The position numbers and the translations under genes were made by a program. Shown piece after piece: positions 12,023 through 23,884 of a stretch of 64,000 nt of DNA. The stretch spans positions 310,001 through 374,000 of the forward strand of contig JAQFVV010006648.1 in NCBI GenBank assembly GCA_028023455.1. Direction: 5' to 3'. Each line of letters starts with the position of its first letter. The first letter of the stretch is position 1. This DNA comes from Epiperipatus broadwayi (taxonomy: Eukaryota; Onychophora; Udeonychophora; Euonychophora; Peripatidae). Below the pieces are notes generated by a model. The model saw only the letters and a program-made list of their open reading frames with translations. It did no database searches and was not told the origin of the DNA.

Positions 12023-12180
12023 GATAATAATAACAAAAAAGAGAAAGATAACATCATTAAAAAAATGTTAGCACAACACAGCATTGAACCTAGACCTGAC
12101 ATTTCAGAGATGATTAAATATAGGCTAATAATAACAAAAAAGAGAAAGATAACATCATTAAAAAATGTTAGCACAACATA
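12023..12180. repeat. Direct repeat, two units about 104 bp apart
   Basis: 'ataataacaaaaaagagaaa' followed by 'gataacatcattaaaaa' occurs at about 12023 and again at about 12127, each followed by 'atgttagcacaaca'. Roughly 55 bases are almost identical. It is either a local duplication or a target duplication around an insertion of about 50 bases. Confidence 0.65.
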
Positions 12181-12410
12181 ACATCAAATCCAGACATTAC
12201 ATTTAAGAAGTGGATACTCTACCAGTACTCTCAAATAAACAACACATTTAAAACTTGTAAAACACTATTGATAAAGATAATTTCATCATATGCAGAATTT
12301 CTGTAATTATGAGGCAATATCTTAAAAATAAGTTTTATTTTTAAGTAAACTATTAATAATAATATATTACTTTTTATATAAATTAGGATGTTCAAATAAA
12401 AAGGATATAA

Positions 12411-12870
12411 ATTTTATTAATTATAGTGATGAAAGGGTATTGGCCTATTCGATTTTGTGCAATTGTAGAGTATATATGAAATATATTTTGAGGCTAGAGC
12501 AATTTCCACAATAAGTTTAAGTAAAGAAATATTTCTCTTATGTTTAAGTAATAAATATTTACAATCAGAATGTGTTTTTATGAATAAAGTGATTCATAAA
12601 TCTAAATATTTGCATATAAGTTTTATTAATTATTATGAAAAAATTCTGTCTGTTCAGTTTAGCATAGCGATAAGAGTATATATGTAGTATATTTTGAGCT
12701 TGGGCCTAGAAATTTGAAGCCCATGTAATTGTCACAAATAAGTTTAAGTAAAGAAGCATTCTTCTTATATTTAAATAAAAATATTCACGCTCAGAATGTA
12801 TTTCTAACGATGAAATGATTCAAAAATATAAGCAATTTTATTTACATATAAATTTTATTAAATATCTTGG
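12411..12870 (+). repeat. Tandem units of about 210-230 bp upstream of LINE family C
   Basis: Two and a partial third head-to-tail unit start at about 12411, 12619 and 12849 ('ttttattaa' block). Each full unit contains 'gagtatatatg', 'aagtttaagtaaagaa' and a 'tcagaatgt' block. They lie just upstream of the PHD-like ORF1 of family C, where some LINE families keep promoter monomers. That role is inference; the repetition is directly visible. Confidence 0.6.
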
Positions 12871-12997
12871 TGTCTTGGTGCAATAGTGAAGCAACTTTGT
12901 GCCCCACACAACCTACACACCTGCATGTGGTGTACCTGGATATATTTAATATTATTATTTAAAAAATGAGTTTTTTTTTAACATGGCTAACTAACGC

Positions 12998-13430
12998 TTG
13001 TCATTATTGTGTAATGGTTTTTGTCAAGATTCTTATCATTTCTGTTATTCAGGATTAAAAGGATCTATTTATAGAAAGATGAGCAATGCCAATAAAAAAT
13101 CATGGAAATGTCAAGAATGTAAAAAACAAAAGGGTTGCAAGATTGAAAGTAATTTTCCTTGGAGAAGAATGGCTGAAATTAAAAAAGTAATAATGAGAAT
13201 GAATTTAAAGTGACATTTTTGACTAATTAAAAGAATCAATGAGATTTTTATTTGATAAGCATGATGAAAATACTAAAAAAAAATGTCTACTTTATGAAAA
13301 AGAAAATACAGAAATTAAAAAAGATATGAGAGTGATAATTGAAGAAAATAATAACATTAAAGATAGACTACACAAGCTTGAGGATGATAAAAATAAGCAA
13401 AAATAATTAAAATTAGCTCTATTGAAATAC
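12998..13430 (+). pseudogene. LINE family C ORF1 remnant, PHD-finger-like plus coiled coil
   Basis: The translated stretch from 12998 includes SYHFCYSGLKGSIYRK and SWKCQECKK. The order of Cys and His is that of the second half of a PHD finger, where an H-x2-C step is followed by W-x-C-x2-C. PHD-type ORF1 proteins are known in several LINE clades. After a stop near 13211 the frame resumes as a Lys/Glu-rich segment (about 13235-13405) with heptad-like spacing, consistent with a coiled coil. Low-grade decay: frameshifts and missing first Cys pairs. It probably once bound element RNA. Confidence 0.6.
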
Positions 13431-14164
13431 ATGGGTTAATATCTAAAAAAAAATGAAGATATGTTCGCTGTATTTAATTTGTTTAAGAATAAATTGGATG
13501 TGAAGGATTTTGATAAATGACATATAATTAATATATGTGGACTAAAAAAAAAATTTACTGAAAGAGATCCTATCTTAAAAAATTAAATTTAAAGATATTA
13601 ATTATGCTAAGGAATAGCTAAATAAAAAAAGAATTATTTAAAAAAATTAATACATTTTTAATGATTTGATTACACAAGATAAAAGAGATAGAAGAATATA
13701 TATCAATGAATCTTTAACGAAAATTTTAAAAAATTATTATGGAAAACTAGAATTGTAGCAAAACAAAAAAAATTATGAATATATATGGATTAAAAATGGA
13801 CAAATTTTTTGCAAGAAAAATGATGCAGAGAATAAAATACATATAACGAATGAAAATGACATTATTGATATTTTGTGAGCTCTATTTTAAATGTCTTTGA
13901 ATATGTTCTAATACAAAATGGATAAGCTTGTAATATTGAAAGACATTGAAGATAAGCATTTAAAGAACTTTAATACATTTGAAGATTAGGAAGTTGAAAT
14001 TAAAGAATTTAGTATTGAAAACAATATTGATAATATACTTCATATTAACTTTAAAAGTATAAGAAAAAATGGAATGAATTAATTGCAACTGTTTACTCGT
14101 AAATTAATTTGATTGATTTTTTAATATTAATGGAAATAAATATAAAAAATGAAGTTAATTTAAA

Positions 14165-14360
14165 CTGAGCACTGATTATATATGTGTGAGAGATGATGAT
14201 CCGGACTAACTGATAAGTGCTGGTTCATCTTGAAATATGTATATTGGAGATCATTTATTTTTTTCACATATATGTCATAATGTCTATTGGTTATATAAGA
14301 TGGGGTAGATGACTGAAGATAGCTTGAAAGTCCGGGTTCAAATTCCCTTTAATTAATATT
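14165..14360 (+). repeat. Family K single arm inside LINE C
   Basis: A single, non-inverted copy of the K arm, in the same orientation as the right arms at 2.1 and 4.7 kb. It carries the hammerhead block and at its 3' end the tRNA-promoter-like block: 'gatggggtagatgactg' as a possible A box and 'gggttcaaattccc' (about 14335-14348) as a good B box. An A-rich tract follows. It interrupts the endonuclease region of family C, so K was active after C inserted. Confidence 0.7.
14196..14254 (+). ncRNA. Candidate type I hammerhead ribozyme (family K), best-preserved single copy
   Basis: Stem I strand ATGATCCGGACTAA (14196-14209), then CTGATAA (14210-14216; one change from CTGATGA). Stem II region GTGCTGGTTCATCTT (14217-14231) is partly mispaired here, followed by GAAA (14232-14235). 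Stem III is 2 bp (AT/AT with a 4-base loop) and the predicted cleavage triplet is ATA, ending at 14243. The 3' stem I strand TTGGAGATCAT (14244-14254) pairs TTGG with the expected CCAA, and AGATCAT with ATGATCC apart from one end. Consensus over K arms restores a full fold. Confidence 0.55.
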
Positions 14361-14399
14361 ATAAATTATAAAAAAAATTGTATATTGTAGAAGTCATAT

Positions 14400-16670
14400 A
14401 AAAAGTAGAAGTAAATTGATTTTTATTAGAGAAAATATTTTTGTTGAAAAACTGGAAGTCAATTTTAACAGCTTTAAAGCAATTCATATAACTTATGAAT
14501 TAAATAACAATGAAATTATGTTAGTAGCAATAGATCACCAGTTAATGATAATAAAATGTCTATAAATGAATTGAAATCATGATTAAAGATTTTGCATTAA
14601 CAAACAATGAAATATTACTAATAAGTAATATGAACATTGGTTTATGTAAAAATTTTATAACTGTTGAAGATTATATAGCTGTATTAGCTACTTATGGAGT
14701 ACTTTGTCATATTAAAACATACACAAGAGAGGAAATTATGATTACAGTTTCTTCATGTATTGATCACACTAATGCAAGCCTAATGAAAAATAATATTTTA
14801 ACTTCTGTTATTCCAAACCAAATACAATGTAGTAGAATTTCAGAAACAATGGAAAATAAATTGATATTATATAATAATAAACTAATTAGAAAATCTTAAA
14901 AGAAACAGACTAAAATGAAGTCAAAATAATTAATGCCCTTAATACTATGTGTGAGAAGTTTGTAGAAATTTTCAAAGATGTATACAATAAGTCACTAGAA
15001 ATCATTGTGATTATAAATAATAATAAAAAGTTCAATGTTAATTGAATAAATAAAAAAATATTGGAATTAATATAAGAAAAAACAACTTATGGAAAGAATG
15101 TAAAAAAAACTAAACAAAGTAGTGATTTATTCCTTAAATATAAGGCATTAAGAAATAAAGTTAATTCTATAATAACAGCAGAGAAAAGATTGCTTTATAA
15201 TAATTTTTTTTAATGAAAATAGAGGGGACTTAAAAAAAACTTGGAGAAAAATAATTGAAATATTATTAAGGAAATCAAGTTCTATAAATAATGAAGATTT
15301 AAAAAAATATTTTAATATAAATGATAGTTTTCTTTTAGAAAATACTTTTAATAATATATTTGTAAAAAGAATTAACAAACTTAACTGATCATGATAATAA
15401 TATTTTGAAAACATATAAAAGTTAACTTCATTCAATATTTGTGCCAAATTTAAATGAAGATTTGTATGAAATAATAAAAGAATGTAGAAGTAATATAAGC
15501 TCAAGTATACATACTATCAGAATGGTAGACATAAAAAATAATATTGACATTTTATCCGATGATCTATATTATTAGTAAAATAATAGAAAGTAGTGAGTTA
15601 TTAAAAACATCTATAATAAAACCAGTTTATAAATCTGGTGCTAAAAATAATTTTGACAACTATAAACCTATATCTAGTCTTTCTTTAATTGGTAAAATAA
15701 TAGAAAATTATATTTATAAAATAATTATAAATATTTTAACTAAATTTTTTTTTTAAACAATATGGATTCATAGAAGGAGGAAACACAACTATGTTATTAG
15801 AGAATTTTGCAGATAAACGTAATAGTGTATTAAATGATAAAAAATATGTAGCTGTAATTTTTTTAGATTTTTATAAGGCTTTTGACATTATTGAGTATAA
15901 ACAATTGATTCACAGTTTACAAAATTGTGGAGCTAGATAAAAATTGATCAGTTTTTTTAAAAAAAATAAATAAATAAATAATAGATAATCTATGAAGCAC
16001 ATACACTGAGTGAGTTGCAGAAGCTATATGCCTGAAAAATATTAATCACTCAGTTAAGGCTGAGTGCTTTCATCAAGGTTCCATGCCTCATAATCATAGC
16101 CATGTTGAAAACTGCGGTATTGTTTTATCAAAAATATTATTGGATTGAGTAATGAGCAAATAAAATTTATGGGATACCTTAAGGTTCTATACTTAGCACA
16201 TTGTTATTTTTAATTTTAATAAATGATCTAGGAAATATTAATATTGGAGGATCAATATGCAGATGATACTATTATTATGAGTGTAAATAACAATATTGAC
16301 ACTGCAATTAAAGAATGTCAAGAAAGTCTGAACAAAATTGTCTTTTGCTGTTTTGAGAGAGGAATTTATTTAAATGGGGAAAAACAAAATGTATGTTAGT
16401 ATGCTCTTCTCACTAGAAATATAAAAATATTGATATACATCTGCATTCGCTTGAGTGTTTATATGACAATAATGTAATATGTAATGATTATAAGGGCATA
16501 AAAGTATAAAATACATTACATATCTTGGAATGATGATATATGAAAAAATATTTTGGAAACATTATATAAACATACTTATTAATGAATTTAGATATTTTAT
16601 AACAATGTTCTACAAAAGCAAAGATATTTTTTCTTTAAATATTCTTATTGCTATATATAAAACTTTATGT
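14400..16670 (+). pseudogene. LINE family C ORF2 remnant, endonuclease and reverse transcriptase
   Basis: The 106-codon frame at 14579-14899 matches the end of an APE endonuclease: an 'ILLISNMNIGL' stretch in place of the usual GDFN-type motif, and 'CIDHTNAS' in the position of the conserved S-x-IDH. The RT then appears at 15544-15756 (NYKPISSLSLIGKIIE), 15760-15945 (QYGF..GNTT, then VIFLDFYKAFDII as motif A) and about 16250-16370 (EDQYADDTIIM, motif C with intact YADD). A stretch of foreign sequence lies between motifs A and C. Stops and shifts abolish function. The frame resumes after 17321 as CEFLLRYGITALWF. Confidence 0.75.
15990..16135. repeat. Foldback-like insertion in LINE C
   Basis: Sequence unrelated to the RT sits between its motifs. 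It contains inverted pairs such as 'ctgaaaaatattaatcact' facing and 'actcagttaaggctgagt' as a local hairpin. 'ccatgcctcataatcatagcc' is nearly the same as a block in the palindrome at 61.5-61.8 kb. Confidence 0.5.
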
Positions 16671-16677
16671 GAATCTT

Positions 16678-17320
16678 GAATCAATTTGCTCAAAATATGA
16701 AAATAAAGATTGATTATGGTGAATTAGAAGAAGTTAACAGTTACAAATACCTTGGTCATATTATTAATACAGATGGAAACATAATGGAGGAAATTAATCA
16801 TAGAATTAAACTTGTTTGGAATGCTTTTGGTAGAAATAACTTGATACTAAAAGGAAATATGCCTATGTGTTTGAAAAGGAAGGTTTTTAACAAATGTGTT
16901 TTACCAGTTCTTACTTATGGATCTGAGACTTGGACACTTAATAGAAGAGCAATACAGAGACTTCAGACCATTCAAAGAAGTATGGAGAGAGGTATGTTGG
17001 GAGTAACAAGAAGAGATCGAAAACGCAATGTATGGGTAAGAGAACAAACAGATGTTACTGACCTCATTGAAAAAAATTAAAAGATTGAAGTGGAGTTTGG
17101 CCTGGACATATTGCTAGAAGAGATGATAATAGATGGACAATTGAAATTTTAAACTGGATTCCAAGAAATTGTAAAAGACCCAGAAAGAGACCACATGTGA
17201 GATGGATGGATGAAATAAGAAAGTGTGCAGGGGTGATGTGGAGGAGAAAATGGATTAAACTTGGAGAGACCTTCATCCTGCAGTGGTTTTATAATGGTTG
17301 ATAATGATGATGATGATGAT
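16678..17320 (+). mobile_element. LINE family B, 5'-truncated copy
   Basis: A 3' fragment of the RTE/BovB-like LINE found almost complete at 44703-47605. The frame to 17080 includes EEVNSYKYLGHIINTDG and YGSETWTLNRRAIQRLQ, the RT thumb and C-terminal region typical of RTE elements; after a frameshift, the RRDDNRWTIEILNW and RPHVRWMDEIRK blocks follow. It ends in a (GAT)n tail at about 17303-17320. Target-site duplication: 'atgtgaat[c/t]tt' lies on both sides (about 16668-16677; 17319-17329). Removing the insert rejoins the family C frame (C-E-S/F). Length about 640 bp. Confidence 0.9.
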
Positions 17321-17650
17321 GTGAATTTTTATTGAGATATGGAATAACAGCTTTGTGGTTTTGCAAACTTTTCTAATATTAATAGATTAGCATTAGTGTA
17401 AAAAAGAATAAATGATCTAATAAAAGAAAATTATATCAAAAAAGAAAAAAGTGGATACAGAAATAATATTTTATTATTCAATCAACTTCTTGATTATGTA
17501 ATTATAGAGAAAAAAAATTTTGATAGTATTTTCAAAATACCTTATGTAAAACAATTTAAAATGTCTCTAAATTATTTAATAATTTACCTATTGAATTAAG
17601 AAGGTTGTAATATTATAGGGAAATAAAAAAAATAAACTAAAAAATATATT

Positions 17651-18594
17651 AAAGAGAGGGAAAAGAGGAAAAAATAGTATAATGAAAAATATATGTGCAT
17701 ATCTAATGTTATATAAACATATCAATTTTTTTATTATATAATTAATATATTATTGAAATTTAATTTATTCTTGTTGTTATTATTAGCATATTTTATATTA
17801 TATTTAAAATTGCATGTAAATATATAAAATGTTATAAAAATTTTCTTGTACATAAAAGTACAACGAGGGCTTAGTAGAAAGAGAATGACATTTGTATAAA
17901 TATATTTTGTCCTTTCTGAATATGTTGATTTTTTCACTTCATTTTTATGCTTAATAAAGTGATTTCAATATTTATATTTATTTTGAATTTACATATTTAT
18001 TTCATAAATGTCAAAAATTAAAAAAAAAAATCTGTTCATATTTTTTTTGCTCTAATTTTTGTCAGTGCAGGTTTCGATATTAAATGTTTCACAAGATAAT
18101 GCCATATTCTGTAGTCCTTTTATCTTTTTCAATCATTAATTACAAGTGATTAAAATGGAAAGTTTGATATCTATTGAATCATTTAATATCGAGCACAGTA
18201 CAAATAAGTAAAGTAAATGACTATCGGGATCGACAGTTTTAAAAATTTTTGGTAAAAGGGTCTGCAGCCGAAAAAGGTTTGGGAACTTATTTTAGACAAA
18301 AAATTGTTACAACTCTGCATTTCATTAAGTAATACTATTCATTGAATATTGTGATCAATTTGTGATAAGATTGCTGATTTTAGAGTCACTAAAGAAAAGG
18401 AATTTAAATGTCGAAAAATAAATTACAACAATAAAAAATTGATATATAACAAATTGTTAAAAAAAAAAAAAACAGGAAAGGCTAACATTGTCTTTGTCTG
18501 GAAAAACAAACATACAAGTTGGGAAAAAAAAAGTAACATATAAGTTGTCAAAAAATTATCAGATTGGAAATTATCAGTTAGTGAACTATTTTTT
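17651..18594. other. Probable 3' flank of LINE C and unassigned sequence
   Basis: Contains the likely 3' end of family C ('cttaataaagtgatttca' at about 17950). Up to about 18590 nothing recognisable is found, except a slightly less AT-rich patch at 18220-18290. Confidence 0.5.
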
Positions 18595-21500
18595 CCAGAA
18601 CTCAATACCCTAGGCTATACACAACTCACAGCCAACTATAATGCATCTGAAGGGGTGGGGGTCATAATTAATAATAATTTCCCCTCCCAACAAATTTAAA
18701 ATTACTTGAATCTCACATACGGCACCAGCTCGTTAAATGCCTTATATATATATACTCCAAACTGCCATCATACATACCTTCAAATAATAAACACCATCAA
18801 TATGCTTGCTTCCAACAACAGCACTCCAGCAATCATACTTGGGGATTTTAACACCTCCTATGAAATCTTTACTACAAAAAAACCTACACCTTTTTCACAG
18901 GGGTTTCATTAATGGGAGAGGTTTTTTTCCCTCAGCAAGCATATTTCTTTTACAACAGAAGGTATAAAACTCTCATAGATCTGATGTTTTATACATCAGA
19001 TCTACATCACAACATAGATGCCTCTTTACAGCCGGTTGCTTTCTCAGACCACCATGCACTAATGGTCTCAGCAACCCTTGATAACTTTAAACCTCTGGTC
19101 TTAAATCAAATGATTAAAATGCTAACAAAGGCCTCTGCCAATGAAGCCATTATATCCAAGGCCTATATCCTCTTCTTCAAAATAGATATACTAAACACCC
19201 ATCCTGAGGAGGCTTGGTTTGCCTTTGTTTGCATACTTCAATCTCTAATTTCACATTACACTAAAGGTAACAAAGGCCCTACAATACTAATGAATGAACT
19301 CGACCAGATAAAGAGAAATTAAGAATTGCTCTACTAATTCACTACATATAGATCAACTACTTTTGCTCAAAGCAAAATACAAAGAACAACAGATATCCAT
19401 TGCTGAACACATTTCAGTTAAAATGGAGCCCAGAATTTCCTTTTAGGCCAACACTGCTGGACCAGGGGCTACTTGAGATGGGCTTTAGGAGCTCATAGAA
19501 AGAACATTACCCCAGCCTCACTTAACATAGATGGTAGTCATATAATAGGCCATCAGATGATTACCCAAATCACAATGCATTTTAAAAATCGCCTACAAAA
19601 GGTCACAAATTCAATTAACAAAGACGAACTCAAACCCTCTAACCTAAATAGCCATGACATAACTCCTACAGACTTCAAAAACTGCTTCTATTCCTTAGCT
19701 AATAATGTAAACCCTGGGATGCATGCCATCCCTAAATTCCTACTCTTATACCTTGATCACTTCACAATTCCGATACCAATGAAAATGATTAACCATCTAT
19801 CAATGGAAAAAAAAGAAATTTTGAATTTATATCCAGTAGCCCTGGTTCCTTTTTTAAAGAACAAAGATCCCTCAAGCATAAACAGCATTAAACCCAACTC
19901 TATGACCCCCATTCTAATTAAAGTTATTGAAGGGGTCATTAAAGAAAAAATTCAACACAAGATATTAGACAATATTTTGCAGTACCAATTTGCCAGAAAG
20001 GGATTTTCTGCCCTCACAGCTATGGGAGAGATAAAGATCCTTCTTCATCACATCATGAAAAATTGAATGTCAAGACCAATAGCAATACAGCTTGACATCT
20101 CTGAAGCATTCGATTCAATCAACATCCTCCTCTCAATCCTTAATAACCTGGTCATTCCGTATCAAATCATATGCATTGAGAACTTGTTTTACAATCATCA
20201 GGTGAATATTACATTAAATAGTACATCACCTTTGGGTACCCTGTTATTCATTTGCTACTTGAACCCGCTTTTAAGGAAGATAGAAAACTCTCTCCCAGGG
20301 GTATACATTCCTCAACTCAAAAAGTTCATTAAACTATTTGCTTACATGGATGATGTCCTCGTTATACTCCCAGATCGAAAGCATCTGTCAACACTATATT
20401 ACATAATAGACAAATTCTCAAATGAATCACAGTTAAAATTCAATCCAGATAAGTCAGTCTCTTGGAGAATCTTAACGGGAAAGAAAATCAGCTCTAAATT
20501 TCTAGCTGAGCCTCAGAACTTCCTGGCGTTTCCTGTTTACATGTCTCAAACATCTATTACTAAGCATATCCAGAATTCTCTCCTGAGGTCTACTATTTGA
20601 CTAGTGCAAACACTCTCTAGGGTATAACTTTCACTACAAGGAAAAGTCTCACTTCTCAATATAAAAGTTATATCCAAAATTGCTTATTATCTTCCCATAA
20701 TCTCATTAACAAAATCATTTATAAGAAAGATCAATAGACATTTCTCCCAACTCTTCTAGAGATGGAAAATAAATTCCATAAGCATGGCAAGGATGCAACT
20801 CCATTGTAAAGTGAATGGTATGTTGTTGCATTCTATTCTATCCTTATACTATCAGAAATCCCATATCCTGATTTATAACTTAGTTTTAAAACATGGAAAC
20901 TTTACACCCAATGGTCAAGCCACCACCTCATAACAACTCCTGGTTTGATGTTATTCTTCAGTATCTCAACCAATATCAGATAACCACTAATACCACTTTC
21001 AACTCCAAAATCTCTATATGGGATGCACATCTGATTCTGCACCCAATCATCAAAGTATAAAACCATCCTTAGGGATCAACAATCATCAAATTACCTCCTT
21101 ATTTAAATTCTTTAAATTAGAACCCAAATTTCTTACCTTCTTAATTAAGGTAAATCAAGATGCCATGCATACTAATCACTTCTTACACTTCAAGAGATAT
21201 CTAAATAATATTGATCCAATATGTCCGCTCTGCAAGAGATAGAGGATACTTTTGACCATATTATTAAATTGTGCCCTTAGCTGGTAGGCATTAGATTACT
21301 AATATCTCAAAGCTCGAGCATTGATTATTACAGAGCTCTATTATTGAAAGACTCCTTACAAAGTAGATAATTTCCTTTCATTAGACTTTCATTGTTTTTA
21401 GTTCATACAATCTGGAGCATCCGTTGCAAACTAATTTTCACCCTTCCACCTCAAAATCAGGACCTCATATTTATTGATCACCTTAATAAGTTAAAAAGTA

Positions 21501-21740
21501 AAGACTTTATTCTGTCTTCAAAATTTCTCTATAATGAGACATGGAGACTCTTTCAAATACCAAAAATCACCTAAAATGTACACAATCATTAGCATTTCCA
21601 TTAAAAATTATCCAGGTGATTAAACATTAGATCCATCACAGATGCTCAATCAAGATGTTAAGCTCATTTATCTATCTCCTAGAACTTCTTGCCAATAAAG
21701 GCAATGTATTCCCATTTTTTTAAATCATCAATTTTTTTAC
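18595..21740 (+). pseudogene. LINE family D, endonuclease and reverse transcriptase, broken
   Basis: Plus-strand non-LTR retrotransposon in several frames. Endonuclease: NYNASEGVGVIINNNF (about 18640), IILGDFNTSYE (about 18830, the GDFN-type catalytic motif) and AFSDHHALMVSATLD (about 19040, the SDH motif). RT: 19473-20066 holds the fingers with a degenerate PISL-type segment. 20067-20600 holds QLDISEAFDSIN (motif A), a weak motif B around SPLGTLLFICYLNP, and FAYMDDVLVI (motif C, MDD in place of ADD). Near 21215-21260 there is a Cys-rich DPICPLCKR followed by a shifted His/Cys half. Stops at 18910, 19322, 20064 and 20598. Its codons are noticeably less AT-rich than the neighbouring elements. 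Clade not assigned; L1/Tx1-like is possible. Confidence 0.75.
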
Positions 21741-21889
21741 ACTAATAAAGTTATTTTGAAACATTTCAACATCAAAATTACTGCTTGAGGATATTATTTA
21801 TTAAAAATACCTTGCACGGAGACAGACAAAACGAGAGGAAAAATATACAGATATTCTAAATAAAGAAAAACCAAGTAATTTACCTGTTG

Positions 21890-23650
21890 ATTAAAGAAAA
21901 ACTTTATTTAAATTAAAAAGTGATAAATTGATTACTATTTTTCCAGCAGATAAGGGTGATACTATAATAATTTTGAATACTAGTGATTATTACAAAAAAA
22001 TACATAATTTATTGAATGATAACATTTATAAAAAAAATTGTAGAGATCCTATGACATATCTTGAAAAGAAAATGAAAGCATTAATTTATGCTACTGATTT
22101 AGATTTAAAAACTAAGATCCTCTTATCTCTATAGAAAATCTTTTTATCCAAAGTTATACGATTTGCCAAAAATCCACAAACCAGATATTCCATTGAGACC
22201 GATTGTAAGTACAGTTGCTTCACCAACATAAACACTAGCTCATTTTTTATCCTCTTTTCTACAGTCTCATTTAATAGAAATGTCATTCTATGCTAAGAAT
22301 GCAAATCATTTTCTTGAGCTTATCCAAAATATTAAATTAACAAAATGATATTTTGGTAAGTTTTGATATTGTTTCACTTTTTACTGATGTACCTGTAAAG
22401 AAAGCTATTGAAGTTTTGAAAAGTATTCAAATGCCCGATTTGTTATGAGTTTGATTGAACATTGTTTATTAAATACATTTTTTGTTTTTGATGGTCAGAG
22501 GTCTAAACAAACATCAGGTTTAGTATGGGTTCACCAATTTCTCCAGCATTGGCTTCTATTTTTATGGAGAACCTGGAAAAGAAAATTTTGATATCCACAG
22601 TTAAAAAATATATGTATGGCGGAAGTACATTGATGATATCTTTGATATTTGGCCTCACGGTAAACATGCTCTTGACGAATTTTTAATTGTCTTAAAAATT
22701 CTTTTAGACAACAACATCAAATTTATTATAGAAGTAGAAAATAATAACTAACTTCCATTCTTAAATATTTTAATTAAAAGAAAGAATGGTTCTTTATCCC
22801 ATGGTATATATGGAAAGCAAACACCTTGGTAGATATCTACATTTTTCTCATTACCATCCAGCACAATTCTTTTCAGTGGCAAAGATATTGTTAAATAGAA
22901 CTAAGGGGCTTTCTAATGATAGCCATTTTCACCAAAATATCTATGCTATTAAAAAAATGCTTCATCATGGTTTTGCTCACAGGATTATTAATAAGGCTTT
23001 TTTTAATAGTAAGAAAAAAGATTTTGATACTTCAAAAATTAAGTGTTCTGCCATATATAAATGGAGTAACTGATAAAATTGGCAATGTTTTATAGAAAAA
23101 TCATATCCACACAATTTATACTACATTTAAAAAAAATAATGAAGTAATTTCACACACTAAAGATATAATTCCTTGAGTGTAATGGTGTATATAAAATTCC
23201 ATGAGGAGTTTGTTTGCATTCATACATTGGACAAACCAATCGTAGAATAAACATAAGAAATGAACACATTTTGACAGAGAAAAATCTAATTCATCAGCCA
23301 TTTATTCACACATTAAACTAACTAACCATGACATTAATTTTAATAAAACACATTCTGGCAAAAATTGAACAATATGACCAAAGACTGCTAAGGGAAATTA
23401 TAGAGATTTTTAAAAGACCTAAGAATATAAATGAAAAATGTGAATTAAAGAAAATTAACAACATTTTGAAAAAACTATTGGAGGATAAAATATTTTTTAA
23501 AACTTCTAAACCAATAGAATTTGAGAATGAGGAGAAAATAACAAGGGAAAATAATAATTTTAAAACTCACCACATACCTTTTTATGACTTGAAAAAGAAG
23601 AAACTCCGAGGAAAGTACTTGAACTGTACTGAAATGTCAGCTATTTAGCT
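21890..23650 (+). pseudogene. Penelope-like element remnant (RT plus GIY-YIG domain)
   Basis: Blocks appear in the order of a Penelope-like element. FPADKGDTIIILNTSDYYKK (about 21940-22000) is the N-terminal RT block (ADKG). A shifted '[16 protein letters not shown]' block lies at about 22155-22210. A broken 'ILVSFDIVSLFTDVPV' motif is at about 22350-22400. A shifted 'YIDDIFDIWPHGKHALDEF' block at about 22620-22680 is RT motif C. LPFLNILIKRKNGSLSHGIY then spans the thumb at about 22750-22810. At about 23170-23270 'NGVYKIP' and 'YIGQTNRRINIRNEH' are the GIY and YIG halves of a GIY-YIG endonuclease. Every part is split by stops or frameshifts. It ends just before the (AT)n tract. Confidence 0.85.
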
Positions 23651-23679
23651 ATTATATTTTTATTATATGAATGCTCCCA

Positions 23680-23795
<116 letters not shown>

Positions 23796-23884
23796 GGGAA
23801 TATATATATATTGGAGGGAATGAAAGCAAAATATGTAAGTGAAATAACACTATGTATCATTGTCATATCTAAGAAAAAACATTA

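Larger units (their letters stand above)
12990..17650 (+). mobile_element. LINE family C, decayed, with three nested insertions
   Basis: A degenerate non-LTR retrotransposon on the plus strand: ORF1 remains (12998-13430), endonuclease remains (14400-14900), reverse transcriptase (15544-16670) and a C-terminal tail resuming at about 17321. It is interrupted by a family K arm (14165-14360), a foldback-like fragment (about 15990-16130) and a truncated family B LINE (16678-17320). Many frameshifts and stops. The combination of PHD-finger ORF1, APE endonuclease and YADD reverse transcriptase suits the CR1/jockey-like side of LINE diversity; I do not assign the clade. Confidence 0.8.
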
